Assembly: GCA_964020085.1 (NCBI GenBank)
Contig: OZ026597.1
Span: 16,842,915-16,906,914 of the forward strand
Source of the DNA: Micromussa lordhowensis
Taxonomy: Eukaryota > Cnidaria > Anthozoa > Scleractinia > Lobophylliidae
Reading direction: 5' to 3'
Length of the DNA stretch: 64,000 nt
Below the pieces are notes generated by a model, which saw nothing but the letters and a program-made list of their open reading frames with translations, did not search any database and was not told where the DNA came from. The translations under genes and the position numbers were made by a program. Below, piece after piece: positions 1 to 13,037 of the stretch (positions within the stretch are counted from its first letter, which is position 1; each line of letters opens with the position of its first letter).

Positions 1-666
1 GCGAGAAGATGAGAGGAGAGGGAGAGGGAGGGAGGGTGGAATGGTGACCATGGGGGGACGAGTGAATTGTCAATTATATAAAGGTTTCAGTGCATCCATC
101 GATAAACACGTTACTCCTAGTCTGTCCACAGGTGGTTGTTTCTCTGCGAGTTAGTTTTCCAGCGACCGGGAAGCGGGCAAAAAAAGTAAAACTCTATTTT
201 AGTCTTTCCCCAGCCCCACCCGCTCGCGTTTTGGCTCGTTCATAATATCTCACACGGTTAATATTTGATTGCGATCTTGACGAACTCGAGACAAAATGCA
301 GGGTCTGTGGACAAACTATGCTGTTTCCCCCTTATGTTCTAAAAGCTTAATGAAAAACGTGTCAAACGCCGAAAGAAAAGGACAAAATAAATAATTTTAT
401 TTAAGCGTCAAATGTATTTAGCACTGTTGTGCTAATTGAGGACAATGCAAATAAATAGACACATACTGCAAACAGAACATAAACGAAATCCCAACGGGTG
501 GGAGGCTGACCAGTTGGCTATTTACACAACGCAGTCGAAGAGTTGAACAAATCCAGATAGTGGTAGGGAGGAAAATGTGAACCAGGAGTGCCAGCTCCAG
601 ATTTGTAACGGTTAAGTGCGCATACGTTTTGTAGCATAAAGTTAGGAAAGAAACAGTTATATGTAC
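1..666. other. intronic sequence after the last visible ARIH1 exon
   Basis: The minus-strand open frame of exon 16 runs on to 418, but that extension has no resemblance to the Ariadne C-terminus and follows a good donor (GTACAT from 666), so I read it as intron. A purine-rich GA/GGA stretch occupies 1-45. No exon encoding the missing ARIH1 C-terminus was found here. Confidence 0.6.
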
Positions 667-3600
667 CTCAAAGATGACAGACTGGTTGTTTTTCTTGAGG
701 TAGAAAGCGAACACGTAAGTGTATTTCAGTGTGTTTCTGCACAAACACAAAACATCTACGGCCTTTCGAAGAAACTGGACCTGAAATAAAGCACATATAG
801 CCTTTAATCATGCTTTCTTTTTAAAACAAACACAAATTATTCATAAAATTGGAGGAGACAAACCTCAATCCACGACATGTTGTGCTGCTGCATCTCTTCC
901 ATCTTCTGTTTGACTTGAGCATACAACTAACAAGCCAAAAATGAAAAAAACAAGCCCTTAAATGTACACCTTCAACAACTCTTACGTTAAACGCCACGTT
1001 TACTTTTAGTTTTTTAAAGTTTCTTTGACAACTTAATGTTATCTTTCTGTTGGTTTTCTATTAATGTGTTTCGCATTCAATCATAGAACCAAACCCGGTC
1101 TGGCGCTCTACCAACTGAGCTAACCAGGCGGCGGTTAAAGAAAGCTCTGACAGGCTTCGCATAAGAACACGTTTCACTGTAACAAGAGATCGTACAAACA
1201 CACAAGCAACATTACAAAGTACGATAGGAATAAGGTAAAAGGAAAAGAAAGAGGAGAAAATTGGGATAACATGAAGATATTACAAACCGTACAGACGCAA
1301 CAAATAACCTTATCAGCATTTTAAAAAAGTGTTAATTCCTCGTTGTCTCACCTTGGTTTCAAACTTGGCGCTTTGGGCATGATTCATGTAGCGATTACAG
1401 TAGAACAAGTAACGTTCCAAGGCTTGCCGTGATTTCTAAAAGAAATAATAAAATGATTGTCTTAGGAAGGTGTGCTTTTAACAAGTGACCACTCAATTGA
1501 AAGCAAGTAGCGGTACTTACAGCTTGGGCATCTCTGGCTGCCTGGGCATCTTTCTCATCGTAACGATTACAACTGTACCTGAAAACAAATCAGACACCAG
1601 AAAGAACGACATTAAGCTCCCTTACAGGAATGAGTGTGGAGGCACCGTGGCCTCATGGGTAGCATTCTCGTCTCCAGTTCGAGCCCTGACCGACGACATT
1701 GTGTTGTGTTCTTGGGAAGACACTTAATTTTTGCAGTGCCTCTCTCCGCCCAGGTGTGTAAATGAGTACCAGCGAATTTAATGCTGGGGGTAACCCTGCG
1801 ATGGACTAGCATCCCATCGGGGGGGGGGGGGGGGGGGAAGAGGAGGAATATTCCTAGTTGCTTCATGCTACTGAAACCGGAGATAAGTGCCGGCCTGGGC
1901 CACTTGGCTCGACTCGCAAGCAGACTTACCTATATCGGAATGAGTACTTCATCAAGCAGATCAATAAACACAAAAAGAATTCAATTAAGGAATATTTGAA
2001 CGATGCACTACTTAATTCCTAGAGGTGACATAAATAAACGGTATTGATGTTAATGTATGGCACAAGCAAGGTGATGTTATTGTATGGCACGATTTTGTGC
2101 TTGGCATCTGCGAGGATGTTACCAGGGTCCAAGAAATGCGAGTGAAAAGTCCTATAGCATACCAGTGCAAATACCTGGGATTTATCGCAGACAACTGGAT
2201 AAATTGAAATGTTCCATTCATTTTCTTTTCATCTCATGTCAAATCAAATCAACGTCTAACGACGTTCAAAATGTTGATCACAGATACTCAATTGGGTTAA
2301 AATGAACTGCTTAATGATATCCAAAATGGAAGGGACACTAACCAACTGGATCCATGTGGTTCCCATGGCCCCAGGCACATCCAACAAAAGTCAGCCTTCA
2401 GACAGAAAGAACACAGGCCAGTCATGAACAATAACTTGACAGAAGCACAGAAAATGTCTATTTTTCCTAACTAGAGTAGTAATCACATTAAACAATGGTA
2501 ACAAAATGTTTGTCATGGCCAGACACGATCCCAGTGATGATCGTTACCTTGCAATTGTTGTTGCGGCAAACCATGTGATTACAGCCGCCATTCTTTTCTA
2601 TAGTAACATGACACTTGGGGCACTCCTACAAAAAAAACACATTGATAATACATTAGTATTAATAAATTCTCAAAAACTAAAGGTGAGAGAATTCAGCCTA
2701 GGCAGATGGTCTCAATCTCCACGAGGAGAGAAGGACAAGACGATGAGATGGTTTAATGTGATTTTAATCTTTCCCAGGTCATCAGGTAAGCAACAGTTTA
2801 CGGTAATACAGTCAAACTTCCCACAAGCGAATACACTTCGCACTAAAAGAAGTGTCTGTTTAGAAGAGATGTCTGCCAATGGGCTGGAGGGGGGGGGGGG
2901 GGGGCAAAAATGTAGTGCTTGCATGTAGCAGACTATAGCTATGTGTATGCTTACAGGAGGTGTCCACCTGCAGGAGGTGTCCACAAGCAGAAGTATGACC
3001 ACATTGTTTTACACTGTGGGAGTAATGGTGTCTAATCCCTGTGCATAGAGAGTTCCAGACCTGGGTTCAACTACTTGATGTATTGTGCTGCATTCTTGGG
3101 CAAGACACATTACTCTCACAGCAGCTCTCCTCACACAGGAGTACGGACTCTCCAGGGAAACATACAACATACTTAAGGGGGGAGTAGCAATATGCCTAAT
3201 ACCAAAGAAAGTAACATAAGCTCTGGCAGTGTGAGCCACTTTGATTGAGAGTAGACTTTAAATGTTTCACACTAGCAAAACTCTGGGCTGGTGAAGCTTC
3301 TGGGTTGTGTGAAGAACAGCTCTGATTTAACGTCCTTTGCACACAGATATAACAAGGAAACAAACCTTTGTGTTTGCTGATATCCAGTTTGATGTTTCAC
3401 TATCATCATTGCACTTCTTTATCCACTTTTTAAGCCACTAGATAATAAAATTTACTGGTGAATAACATGCTCACAATAAAAAGGAAGAAATCCGCTAGAG
3501 TGTCTTTTTTAACCTGCCTGTCATAAAACTCTTAATAATATTATAAACGAACACCAAATGAAAGTATTACAAGTTTTGCATGCAGCCAGTTCAGTCGTTT

Positions 3601-6600
3601 GAAAATATGTGAATGCCCTATTGCAAAAACGTTGGTTTTGGATCAGATTCAATTATTATATATTAGTCTTGTAAGTAGTTTAAGTAGCTGCATAAGTAAT
3701 GTAACCAGTGTGTGTAATAAATATTTAAAAAAAATGTTTCCTTTTAACTTTTGTGCAACAATGAACTGAACTACAGTGTTTGGCAAATGCAGGAAAGCAG
3801 ACACTCTTGAGTGTGAAAGAAATTGAAGGTATGGCCAAGACTGAAAGTAAAGTAAATCTATGTGCCTTTAAAAACTTTCATGAGCCATATCAAGTTCCAA
3901 TTCATATCCTGTGACAATACCATTTAGTTAACAGGATAAGTGCCTTTCCTAATCTACATTTTCTGCAAATGTGCACAGATGCGGTCAGATTGTCTTAGTC
4001 ATGTCTCCAGTGCAAAGATTTACAGTTAGTAATTAACAAATTTGGTGGCACATCTGCTGTTTGGCTGTTACTTCTGGCTCAGTACAAGAAACAAAAAATG
4101 TACTAAGTAACTTACAGCACATCTAACAGGTTCGTGAACAGGTTCTCCACAGCCAAAGCTAAACAAGTAAAACACAACAACATTAGGCTGTTGCTAGCAA
4201 TCAAGTCTTCAACTGTATGGAACACTTTCTTTAATTCCGGCCAATGCTCATGTCGTAAGCTTTCCCATCATAGTTCAATGGTCAAAACACACATTTCAAC
4301 CGATTTGATGAAACTTTTACAATATACCAATGCAAGATCAGACTGCTGTAGTGTAAGGTGTACATTTAAGTTATTATGGCAAATAAAAGTCTTACTAGCA
4401 ACTGAATTTTGAAGTACATACAATGGCAACCATTAGAACACAACCTCATTTTATAGTTACGTTGTTAGTTTCTGATAAGACTTTAATTTGCCTATAATGG
4501 TGTGAAATTCATGTGATGCAAACCTTTCTGTAAAATCTCAGTGCCAAAAGTCTGTTGGCAGAATGCCACTAAAATGCTCACAAAAGCAAGACATTACTTT
4601 CTTTGCACCCTGTTCTTTTGGTCCATGCAGTTGAGTACATTTGAATAACTAGACAGACTCACCAAAATGTGTACCCACAAAGGCACGTCACCGGTAAAGC
4701 ATCATGGTAATTAGCTTTCACAGCATTTTGACAGTCAGGTCCTGGACACCAACTCATCAATCGATTGCTCTACAAACACAAGAAATTCAAACTGGTTAGT
4801 GTAAACATGTGTTCTAACATCTAGTAGGGATCACTGCACCCCTTTATCACCCTGAATATTGTGAAAATGAGTTGGACGAAAGGGTCATAGATGTTAGGAC
4901 TATCGCAATTCACATACTACACTCAAATGGGAGCTGAGCCGCCACCCTCACGCCCACAACCTGAAGGTGACCTTAATATCTTGACAGAATAATAAGAAAA
5001 CAAATCATAGATGCAAACACTGCAAAGGTACTGAAAATACATCTAAATGCATTTAGGACTTTTGCATGTTACACCAGGTTCATCATGATACTTGGAAAGA
5101 AACAAACAAGATACTTCACATCAAAAGATAGGTAATTTGGAAGGAAGGGCGATTATTAATGGACAGAAATGTATAATGCAAATGTAATTCATTGTGGACC
5201 AACAACAGCAAAGAAGACCGTCACCAATGGATACTTTTGCAATATTTTTATTACATCACTTACCTCAACAAAGCTGTTAGCAATCAGATGGTGATATCGC
5301 CCTTTTACTTTAGTGTCTTTTACCACTTGCCTGCCATTAAAAACAAAACTTACATTAGCCAATTTGATATCTGGATTTGTATTTTGATTTGTCAACTGAT
5401 TAAGGTAACCAACCAGACAAACACAAGAAACCCACAATTATACTGGCATTGCAGGTATAGTGAAACCTGGTTAATATGGACACAAAAGGGACACCTTGTT
5501 GGACTTGCAGTGGACTCGTGGTTAGTGGGTTTGACTTATGATCAAGTGGTCCAGGTTGAAGCCCTGGTTGGGGACCTTGTGTTGTGTTCTTAGGCAAGAT
5601 GCTTTACTCTCCAGCCAGGTGTATAAATGGGTACTGGCAAACTTAATGCTAGGGGGTAACCTTACAATGAACTGGCATCCCATCAAGGGAAGAGTAAAAA
5701 TACTCCTAGCCCCATCATGCTACAGAAACTGGAGATAAGTGCTGGCCAGATGTTCCACTTGGCTTGTATGTAGACCATTACCTTTTCACCAAAGGAACAT
5801 GCCAAAGTCTCCATATAATGACATGACATTTGTTGCCTTTTTTCAGTTATTTTCATTAGGGCCAAGTTGTTTAAAGCGTGAGTAAAGCTATGCACCAGAT
5901 AAATCACCATCCACCATAGGGGAGTTCACAAAATAAACTATACTGTAAAGTGGATAGTGAATCACCTTGTGGATTCTGTTATCTGTTTTTTTGAAAACAG
6001 GAGCATAACCAGAGCAAGAGCCAGTCCTTAAAATGTTAAAATACTTACCCTACAAAAACTTCATCTACGAGGATGTCACACTTATGAGCAGGACAAGAAA
6101 TGTTCTAAAAACAGGAGATGACAGTTCAGTGATAATGAACAATGACATGTGGTAATTAAACAAGTAAAATAATAAAGACGACTATTGGTTTATATGATGT
6201 AATAGTTGATAGCTTACCTCTCCAATATGCTCATCCATAACTTTAGTAGTAATGTATTCCTTCCAACATCTATGACAGAACCTATGACTGCATTCTAAAC
6301 CAACAAACATCTGTAGGGCAAACAATACAACACACACTTGTAACTTTACACAGACAAAATAAAATGCATCTAACAGGAATTTAATGGATGTTTGAAGTGG
6401 ACTGATATCAACTGACAGAAAATTATACATATTTCCATGTTGCTCACACTACTTGTTATATCAAAGCAAGTACTTACTGAAGTATGGGTCGTTGTCAAGC
6501 AGATTTCACAGTTTGCGTCTGTTGATGCTGAAGATGATCTTGTGTTTACCTAATGAATAAACATACATACACAGGTACTATTAGCCAAACTCTGCAATAC

Positions 6601-9600
6601 AAATTGGGAAAAGGATTGTGTACTTTTAAGTTCTTTCAGGTTATGTTAGAAGCCCTAAATGAAGAAGGACCTTCAGGAAATCAGGGCTTGATTGATGACC
6701 GTGGAAAATAGTTTGAAGTTAGATTAAAACATGTTTGCTAGGAGTTCCTGTTAAATAGTCTGCACTTACGTTTTTAAAACCTACTAATCTTAACCTGTAC
6801 CTTTTAACCTTTTAATCAGAAGAAACCTTGGCTATGGTAACTTCTAATTTCATATTTGAAAAATTAGATATTTATGCAACAGAGCTCCAAGTGATAAACT
6901 TAGAACATAGACTGATCAACACGAAATACTGACCCTTTTACTTGAAACAGGTCTGGAGTTTGTTCTAATTGGACTAACTATATGTGCTTCGGAGAAGAGT
7001 CTGTCTTGATCTCCACTGTAGTACCTAGGAAAGCAAAATCAAACAAATTTACATGCTTTGCTCAGATTAGTCATAACTTTTTTTAGTCCCTGGAATTGCA
7101 GAGCTCTAAATTAAAAAATATATCCTGATAGTCCATATTTTGAGGGAGCGCTGATCTATCAAATTCCATCAGCCCCACTCAAAGAAGAAGTTTTTGTGGA
7201 GCTTGCCCGCGCTACTTATGGCTCACAGCTTCACATATCACGCTTGCACGCTCATGTTGATTTCCATTCTTCCTTCCGTTTTTCTCTAGGGATTTTCGAG
7301 CAAAAGAGAGACCGCTCGCAGTCTACGAGAATACGTGATCGCAGAGATGCTCTTTTGACTTACGGCAGAGCAAAATGTTGACTTTGTGAAGCCTTCAAGG
7401 TTAGGGTTCTGTCCCCTGATCCCAGAAGTTTGAAACACTACAAATCATGCCGATTTGAAATAAAATTTATGCTATAATCGATTGCTACTTGTTGTCCATT
7501 ATCTGTGTGAATCCCTGTGTCAATAACTTCCAAAAATCCACTCCCTCTTACGGTATCTTGCTATTTACCAGGCCACCAAACCAATGAAACGTCCACTGAG
7601 CGCGATCGCAATGCATGCTGCAAAGGGTCCTTTCGCCTTGTGCGTACGCAACCACATTCCGATTGATGCAAGACTTTAAGTCTAAAACCAGTTCTCGCTT
7701 TCCAAACTTTGACACCGGCAATGCTTGGCAAATGAGCCGCAACTCACGAGAAACATTTCTTCTTGGGCAAGAACTGCTCTTGGACTTTGCTGCCTGGATC
7801 GACTTGACTTCAAACAATGATAACACGAGTATATCCTCGCTCGAACATCAGAGCACATTTTGGTTCTTTAAAACGTGCTGGGGACTTGCGGGTTTATCAA
7901 GGCTTTATGATGCCTCTCAACCACCAGGCAGGCATGCAAGGTACTTTCAAACAAGGCTTAAAATATTAGTTGACAGAGCTCTAAGGCAGCACTATTTCCT
8001 TTTGACAATTGATCAATTCACGTGTTGTGTTTCACGTCACAATAACCGATGTAAACAATCCCTTCCCAGATTTCCGCTTGTATGCTATTTTCCCTCGACT
8101 CAAAAGAAAGTGCAGCTAAGATTCTGTGGGATTTGACTTTACTTCACACAATCTCAACAGTCTAGCTACTAAAAGATCTCCAAAAGATGCCGCTTAGAAG
8201 ACTGAGTTTTTTTGCATACGTTATTTCTCAAAAATGAAGCGCAAACCAACAAAATCAATATTATGGAATAATGTTCTTCATGTCAACACAAGTCAGTCTG
8301 CCAAAAATTAGCTTGATCCTACAGAAAATGAAAATCCGCTAAAAAGCGATATATGCCCTTTTTGCAGGAAGCCCTTCAATTATAACATGTTTTTACTGAC
8401 ATGCCACTTGAAAACTTTGCTTTCTCAAAATGAAATTAATCTTTCCTAGTGGTTTATTCAACAGCTTCCCATGTTGTGCCTGCTGCATCCATCTTATTAC
8501 GGGTGCAATTTGGTGAATCCAAAAATCACTCAAGCAAAATGAATAACGTAATCTGAAATTTAAGATGTCAAAAGCCCGCTTACACATTTATCTCAAATGT
8601 TTGCTGCTTTGAAAATATATGAAAACTGTTTTCCTTGCTTTGTGGTACATGTAATTTTAAGGCTGAAATAGCGGACAAAGGAGACAACATTCTTGATAAC
8701 GTTAGAATGCTGTGAGGAGACAAAACATCAATGTATGAAGTAGAACATGCCAGGATGTTACCTTTGAAAAGTTGCTTTGAAAAATTGTCACAGAAGATAG
8801 AAATTTGCAGTATTTGTAGTTCCTAGAGATTTGTTAATTAAACCTTCACTTTTTTCTCTGTTCTGTTTCGTTTCCTTTTGTAACTTGTAGTTGAACGATC
8901 ACAATTCGAGACAATGCAAATTACATGTCAAATAATTATCATTACGAATGTTTGATATATTTGTTTGATATAATGAACTGCAGAGTGGTTTTCTACATGT
9001 ACATCAGCTTCTTGCAGGTGGTATGTTCTATCAAGAAATGAGATGCTTCTCAAGAGAAACGAGATGAGAGGTGGTAACTTACTTTTGAACAGTACTGATT
9101 AAATGTAATATTCTCAAAGAAAAAGATAGCTGCTTCATTAACCAAGATCCAACAACAGCCAAACAGTATATTATATACAGAGGTTTTCAGTATTAAACAT
9201 TAAAAGTACAAAAACTTTCAATGTTCTACTGTGCATGAAATTCCATGCAAGTTACTTTTTCAACCCACTCTCTGCATTGAACTTTAAACATGTTTGCATG
9301 TCAGATTGTATTTCTAGATGTGAAGCTATGTTTGCCTCTTGTTTCAAAATCCAAATATTGCTTATGAAAAATGTTTAACTAATGTTATTGCAACCCCTGC
9401 ATCACTGGGCTGATCCCTGTTTTCTCTTCAGGCAACAAGGATCTTAATATTACTAACCAACCATTGCCTGGTAAACATGTATGTCGTATTGCATGACCGG
9501 ACGATTGTCAATTTCAAGCACTGATATTATTTTCTTGATTTCCAGTACGAGGATTTGTAGACCCTCAAGTTAATTTCCCCCTTGTACATGTCATGGTTAC

Positions 9601-12600
9601 ATGATAAGGCACATGACAGTGTAAATTTCTTGTCAGTATATTCTGACTTGTAGCTGAAATTAGTTTAACGATGAAAAGAATATTGGAATCAAATTAAAAA
9701 TTGTGTTCCTTTTCAAAACAAACTTTAGCCAATACTTCTTGCAAGATGATATTCTGCTCTTTATCAGTTCATAGTCTGTGCTACCGACAGTTGAACTACC
9801 ACAAACAGTTAGCTTCATATTAATACAGGATATTATGTCCCTAACTGTCATTAAAACTTCCATCTCCTTCAAACAAAGGAAATAATAACTGCAATAGCAT
9901 CTGGACAGCTGATCTTAATTAGCATAGCTTGTTAGGATTTTATTTCTCCATTTTTCTCTTACTTTACTTTTGTTTGAGAAGATATATCAAACACCAGAGA
10001 CCATCTTTAACCAGATTTCCAGAGACCTCTAAGTTCATCAAAAAGAGCTCTGAGTGCATTGTCTTTTCAACTTTCTTCTTGGTTCTCAATGTTTGGAAGT
10101 GTGTTAAAAACAGTTTCTTGTGTTTGATATATTACCAATCACAGCAGTCTCTATAATTGCTAGTAAAGTGAAGACTTGTAAAATTCAAGGTGTAACAAAG
10201 AATGATGTTGCAGTACGGGAATGTCTAACTTAAGTGGTAAGACATCACAATACTTGCAAAATACCATACCGTAATGCAATGCAATACGTTGTGATGTCAC
10301 TCGTGCAAGCAGGACTGATGTTTCAGTACTAGAGTGCTGTTTCATGGCTAAGTAGGATGGATGCATCCAGTGAAAACAATGGGATTTTCGTATCACAATT
10401 CTTGATCGATCAGAGATTGCACATGGAGACGAAGTTCGTAAAGTAAAGTGAAGACTTGTAAAATTCAAGGTGTAACACAGAATGATGTTGCAGTACGGGA
10501 ATCTTAAGTGGTAAGACATCACAATACTTGCAAAATACCATACAAAGAACCCTTCACTTTCATGTTTCATCACACAATTACAAGTTTATACAAGTCTGTT
10601 GCATACAGTAAGGTAGTAAACATGCATTTTTGTATTGTCCTGTAACACTTTTATGGTAGACTGCACTCTTAACATTCATACCTGACAGGTCAAGCAATGT
10701 CTGTTAGTTATATTTATCATTCACTGACCCATGCAATCCAGATTAATTTTATATACAATGACCGCAGACAATTGTCAGTCTCGTCTGGGAAATTTAATTG
10801 TAGCCACATTAATGTTCCCATACAATACTAAATTTTACATGAAAAAAGAATTACTTAAAGGAGGGAAAAACATGTTAAGGACACTAATATAAGAACAGGT
10901 CACAAGGTCATGGGAAAGGCTATATAAAGCAACAGCAAGTAACTACATGTACAAATACGAATTAGGTTGCATTCAATAATTTGTTCATTTTGTTGAAATC
11001 TTAGCCCAGAGACTTACACTGTAGCAAATAGTGTCAACATGTTTTGTCCACAATGTTAGCCTACATGTAACTACAACTACAAAATCTAAGGACTAAACTC
11101 CAGTGATTTATATGTACATAATGGAACAGAACCAGAACAATTCCCAACTAACCTTTCTAGTAGCTTTTCTTTATCCCATTTAAAATGACTTAGAAGAATC
11201 CTGGCTGTTGGTCTTGGTAACTGTTGCAACAGAAACAATGAAACAGTTATTAACTGAAAACAAAGACACTACAATTCTAAATGATGAACATCATGTTTCC
11301 ATCATGTTTTTTTAGCAAGCAATTACAGCTTTGATCATGATTCGACATGATATATTTTCAACCAAGCATGAGACCCTATTAGGGTTACATCAGCTAGGGC
11401 TATGCAACAAGATCTTTATTGAAATCACTAGCAGATATTTTACCACGACGGTCTACAACAAGCTTGGTTAACAAGGGATTTATTTTCATGATTTTCTTAT
11501 TGATTTAAGGCTGTGGAAACTCTACCTGGTACAACCAATGGAGAACACTGGACAAAAAAACATTTAAAGCATTTTGATTGCCATGTTTAATCACTGGGCC
11601 ACTCACATGTCTTACAAGTGCAATAAGTAGTAATTATCACTGTAAACTGTAAAGTGAAACTTGCTAACTGTGAAAAAAGAAACTCTTTGTCACAAGTGAC
11701 ACTAGAAACCAGGCTGACACATGAATTGAGGACAAAGTATAGAATCTTGTTAGACTTTTAAAGCATAAACAAGACTTTAATTTAGTGCAGGTACTGTATA
11801 ATTGTTCTTTAATCCTATATAAACACTGGATACTTTGTCAGTTATTAACTCTGTAGGATATCATGCAGTATTGAATACCAATGACTGATTCTTTGAGTCT
11901 CCGATACATATTTTCTCACTTATCAATCAATTAATTAATGTTCAGCTGTCAGTGGTATGTAAATTCTTTTTCAAAGAAAAATACTCCTGTATAAAACATT
12001 TTTTCTTTACATCCAACCTTTCAAAATTACAATATTATAAGTTATTTACTCCTCAACATCACAAAGTCCATGTATGCACTGTAGCTCTCTCTTGCACTCC
12101 TTTTAGTTTTAGCTATAACTTACAAAACCAAAATAGGGTGAATCATTATCAAATAATACAATTTTAAGATGAAAAAGCAGGCTAAGGGAGATAGTTTTTT
12201 TTTAACCCTTTCACCACCAAGGGTCTCCCTTTGACGAGTAAAATCGTCTGGCATTAGACAGAGTAAAATCTATAAGTGACCACTGGTGGTGAAAGGTCTA
12301 AGGTAGGATATCAGTGAAAAATCGGAGTGAGTTTAAGTGCATTTCTTCAAAATGTCCTCATCTTACAGTAAGAGGTAATATCTTGCTTGAAACAATAGCA
12401 ATCCTAATGTATACCACCTCTTACGTCAATAAAATCACCCAAAGTAACTATTCACCAGAAGATAAATTTTGCAAGAAACTACTCTCCTGTTCAGAGTTTT
12501 GCTTAGGTCGACAGGAAATCGTGATAACATTTCGAATTACTAAAAGGCTAAAAATAATATTAGTAACGCTGGAAATAATAATAAGCTCAACATCAAAGAA

Positions 12601-13037
12601 TTAAACTTACCATTCATAGTTCACTAAAAAAAGATTAAGGAACGTTGAATTCATACATGTAGCTATACGGGGTTGATGTGCCCCCGAAATTAAATTTCAG
12701 AATCTTTAACCAAAAGATCTGAACAAGAGAAGCAAAATTCTCATTGTTGATGTTTGCATTGAGAAATAAGTGAAGTCTGACGTACTTCCACGTAACCCAG
12801 GAGTCTTACCTGAAAAACATTATTAACTTCGTCGATAATATCGTTCATATAACTGACTAAAGCTTCAGGGGTCAGACATTCGTAATGGAAATCGTCATTT
12901 ATGTGAGGTCTCTTAGGAGTTGAGGGTTCATCGCAGTCGATATCAAAGTCGCTTTCGTCGCCTTGCTCGGAGCCTGATTCGTTGTAGCTATCCTCATGTT
13001 CGTCGTCATATATCGCATCATCGTCCTCCGAGTCCAT
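667..13037 (-). CDS. ARIH1: Ariadne-1 type RBR E3 ubiquitin ligase, 3' end outside window
   Basis: RING-between-RING ligase that takes ubiquitin from an E2 onto its own cysteine and then to a substrate, working with neddylated cullin-RING ligases. Coding exons on the minus strand, in transcription order: 12810-13037, 11153-11220, 6934-7024, 6478-6549, 6218-6310, 6049-6104, 5264-5330, 4663-4769, 4116-4158, 3366-3437, 2548-2625, 2343-2395, 1521-1578, 1352-1435, 864-926, 667-780. All junctions are GT-AG and phases join to 449 codons. N-terminal acidic stretch (residues about 2-40), UBA-like segment ([16 protein letters not shown]), RING1 (CEIC, then [13 protein letters not shown]), IBR (CPGPDCQ to CLCGYTFCFGCGE), RING2 with the catalytic motif GGCNHM (Cys about 314), then the Ariadne domain ending near [14 protein letters not shown]. 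About 60 C-terminal residues of the family are missing and must lie beyond base 1. Start taken at MDSEDDD, matching the family; an in-frame ATG at 13118 would add 27 residues. Divergent from UBE2R. Confidence 0.93.
1094..1129 (-). repeat. tRNA-like 5' half (A-box fragment)
   Basis: On the minus strand the sequence contains a tRNA A-box block (TTAGCTCAGTTGGTAGAGC) inside about 36 nt resembling the first half of a tRNA. No second half, T-arm or B box follows, so it is a tRNA fragment or truncated tRNA-derived SINE head, not a functional tRNA gene. It lies in the ARIH1 intron between exons 14 and 15. Confidence 0.55.
1633..1930 (+). repeat. tRNA-derived SINE with internal poly-G tract
   Basis: Plus-strand short retroposon in an ARIH1 intron. 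It has an A-box-like start (TGGCCTCATGGGTAGCA), a B box (AGTTCGAGCCC), then the shared body TGTTGTGTTCTTGGGAAGAC and a block containing GGTAACCC and CATCCCATC. A sister copy at 5505-5775 is alignable along nearly its whole length. Here a 19-base G run (1819-1837) has grown at the place where the sister copy reads CATCAAGGGAAG. Confidence 0.7.
2889..2904 (+). repeat. 16-base poly-G tract
   Basis: Uninterrupted run of sixteen G residues in the intron upstream of ARIH1 exon 11. On the transcribed RNA, which is read from the minus strand, it is a poly-C tract. Possible G-quadruplex former on the plus strand; also a likely sequencing or length-polymorphism hotspot. Confidence 0.8.
3009..3240 (+). 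repeat. diverged SINE of the TTCTTGGGCAAGACAC type
   Basis: Contains the body motif TGCATTCTTGGGCAAGACAC after a degenerate promoter-box region (GACCTGGGTTCAACTA), like the SINEs at 1633 and 5505 but much more diverged. Lies in the ARIH1 intron upstream of exon 11. Boundaries are approximate. Confidence 0.5.
5457..5500 (+). repeat. pogo-like terminal repeat fragment
   Basis: Reads TAGTGAAACCTGGTTAATAT followed by GGACAC repeats, resembling the terminal repeat of the element at 23723-24344. Only one end is present, directly before the SINE at 5505, which suggests that a decayed MITE end was interrupted or captured there. Confidence 0.4.
5505..5775 (+). repeat. tRNA-derived SINE, second copy
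   Basis: Same family as 1633-1930: shares TTGTGTTGTGTTCTTAGGCA, the GTGTATAAATGGGTACTGGC block, GGGGTAACC, CATCCCATC and the 3' block ACTGGAGATAAGTGCTGGCC. Intronic in ARIH1, inserted on the strand opposite to the gene. Confidence 0.7.
7025..11152. other. 4.1-kb ARIH1 intron 2 with repeats
   Basis: Between ARIH1 exons 2 and 3. The part from about 7150 to 8150 is less AT-rich than its surroundings and holds an unassigned 173-codon plus-strand open frame (7615-8136) with no recognisable domain. It also has a stretch around 7270-7340 (GAGCAAAAGAGAGACCGCTC) that looks like a dispersed repeat. 10163-10543 is a separate three-part repeat. The remainder (8.2-10.1 and 10.6-11.15 kb) is AT-rich with nothing recognised. 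Confidence 0.5.
10163..10543. repeat. A-B-A repeat: about 105-bp direct repeats around a 170-bp core
   Basis: Segment A (10163-10269) recurs imperfectly at 10442-10543, one copy lacking about 5 bases; both contain AAGACTTGTAAAATTCAAGG and end in TGCAAAATACCATAC. The core B (about 10270-10440) separates them and recurs alone at 13507-13676. The arrangement resembles a miniature terminal-direct-repeat element or a remnant of a tandem array. No coding domain was recognised in the minus-strand open frame that spans it. Confidence 0.6.
12202..12301. mobile_element. 100-bp hairpin MITE
   Basis: Terminal inverted repeats TTAACCCTTTCACCACCAAG and, reading inward from the other end, TTAGACCTTTCACCACCAGT enclose a short core. 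It lies in ARIH1 intron 1. The TTAA-type ends and compact palindromic form suggest a non-autonomous DNA transposon; the family is not assigned. Confidence 0.65.

Noticed and set aside
418..666. Continuation of the minus-strand open frame beyond ARIH1 exon 16
   Set aside because: It follows a good GT donor and does not resemble the Ariadne C-terminus; treated as intron.
1094..1129. Functional tRNA gene
   Set aside because: Only the 5' half with an A box is present; no T-arm, B box or acceptor pairing.
1485..1727. 80-codon plus-strand open frame
   Set aside because: Runs antisense through ARIH1 exon 13 and into a SINE; no independent support.
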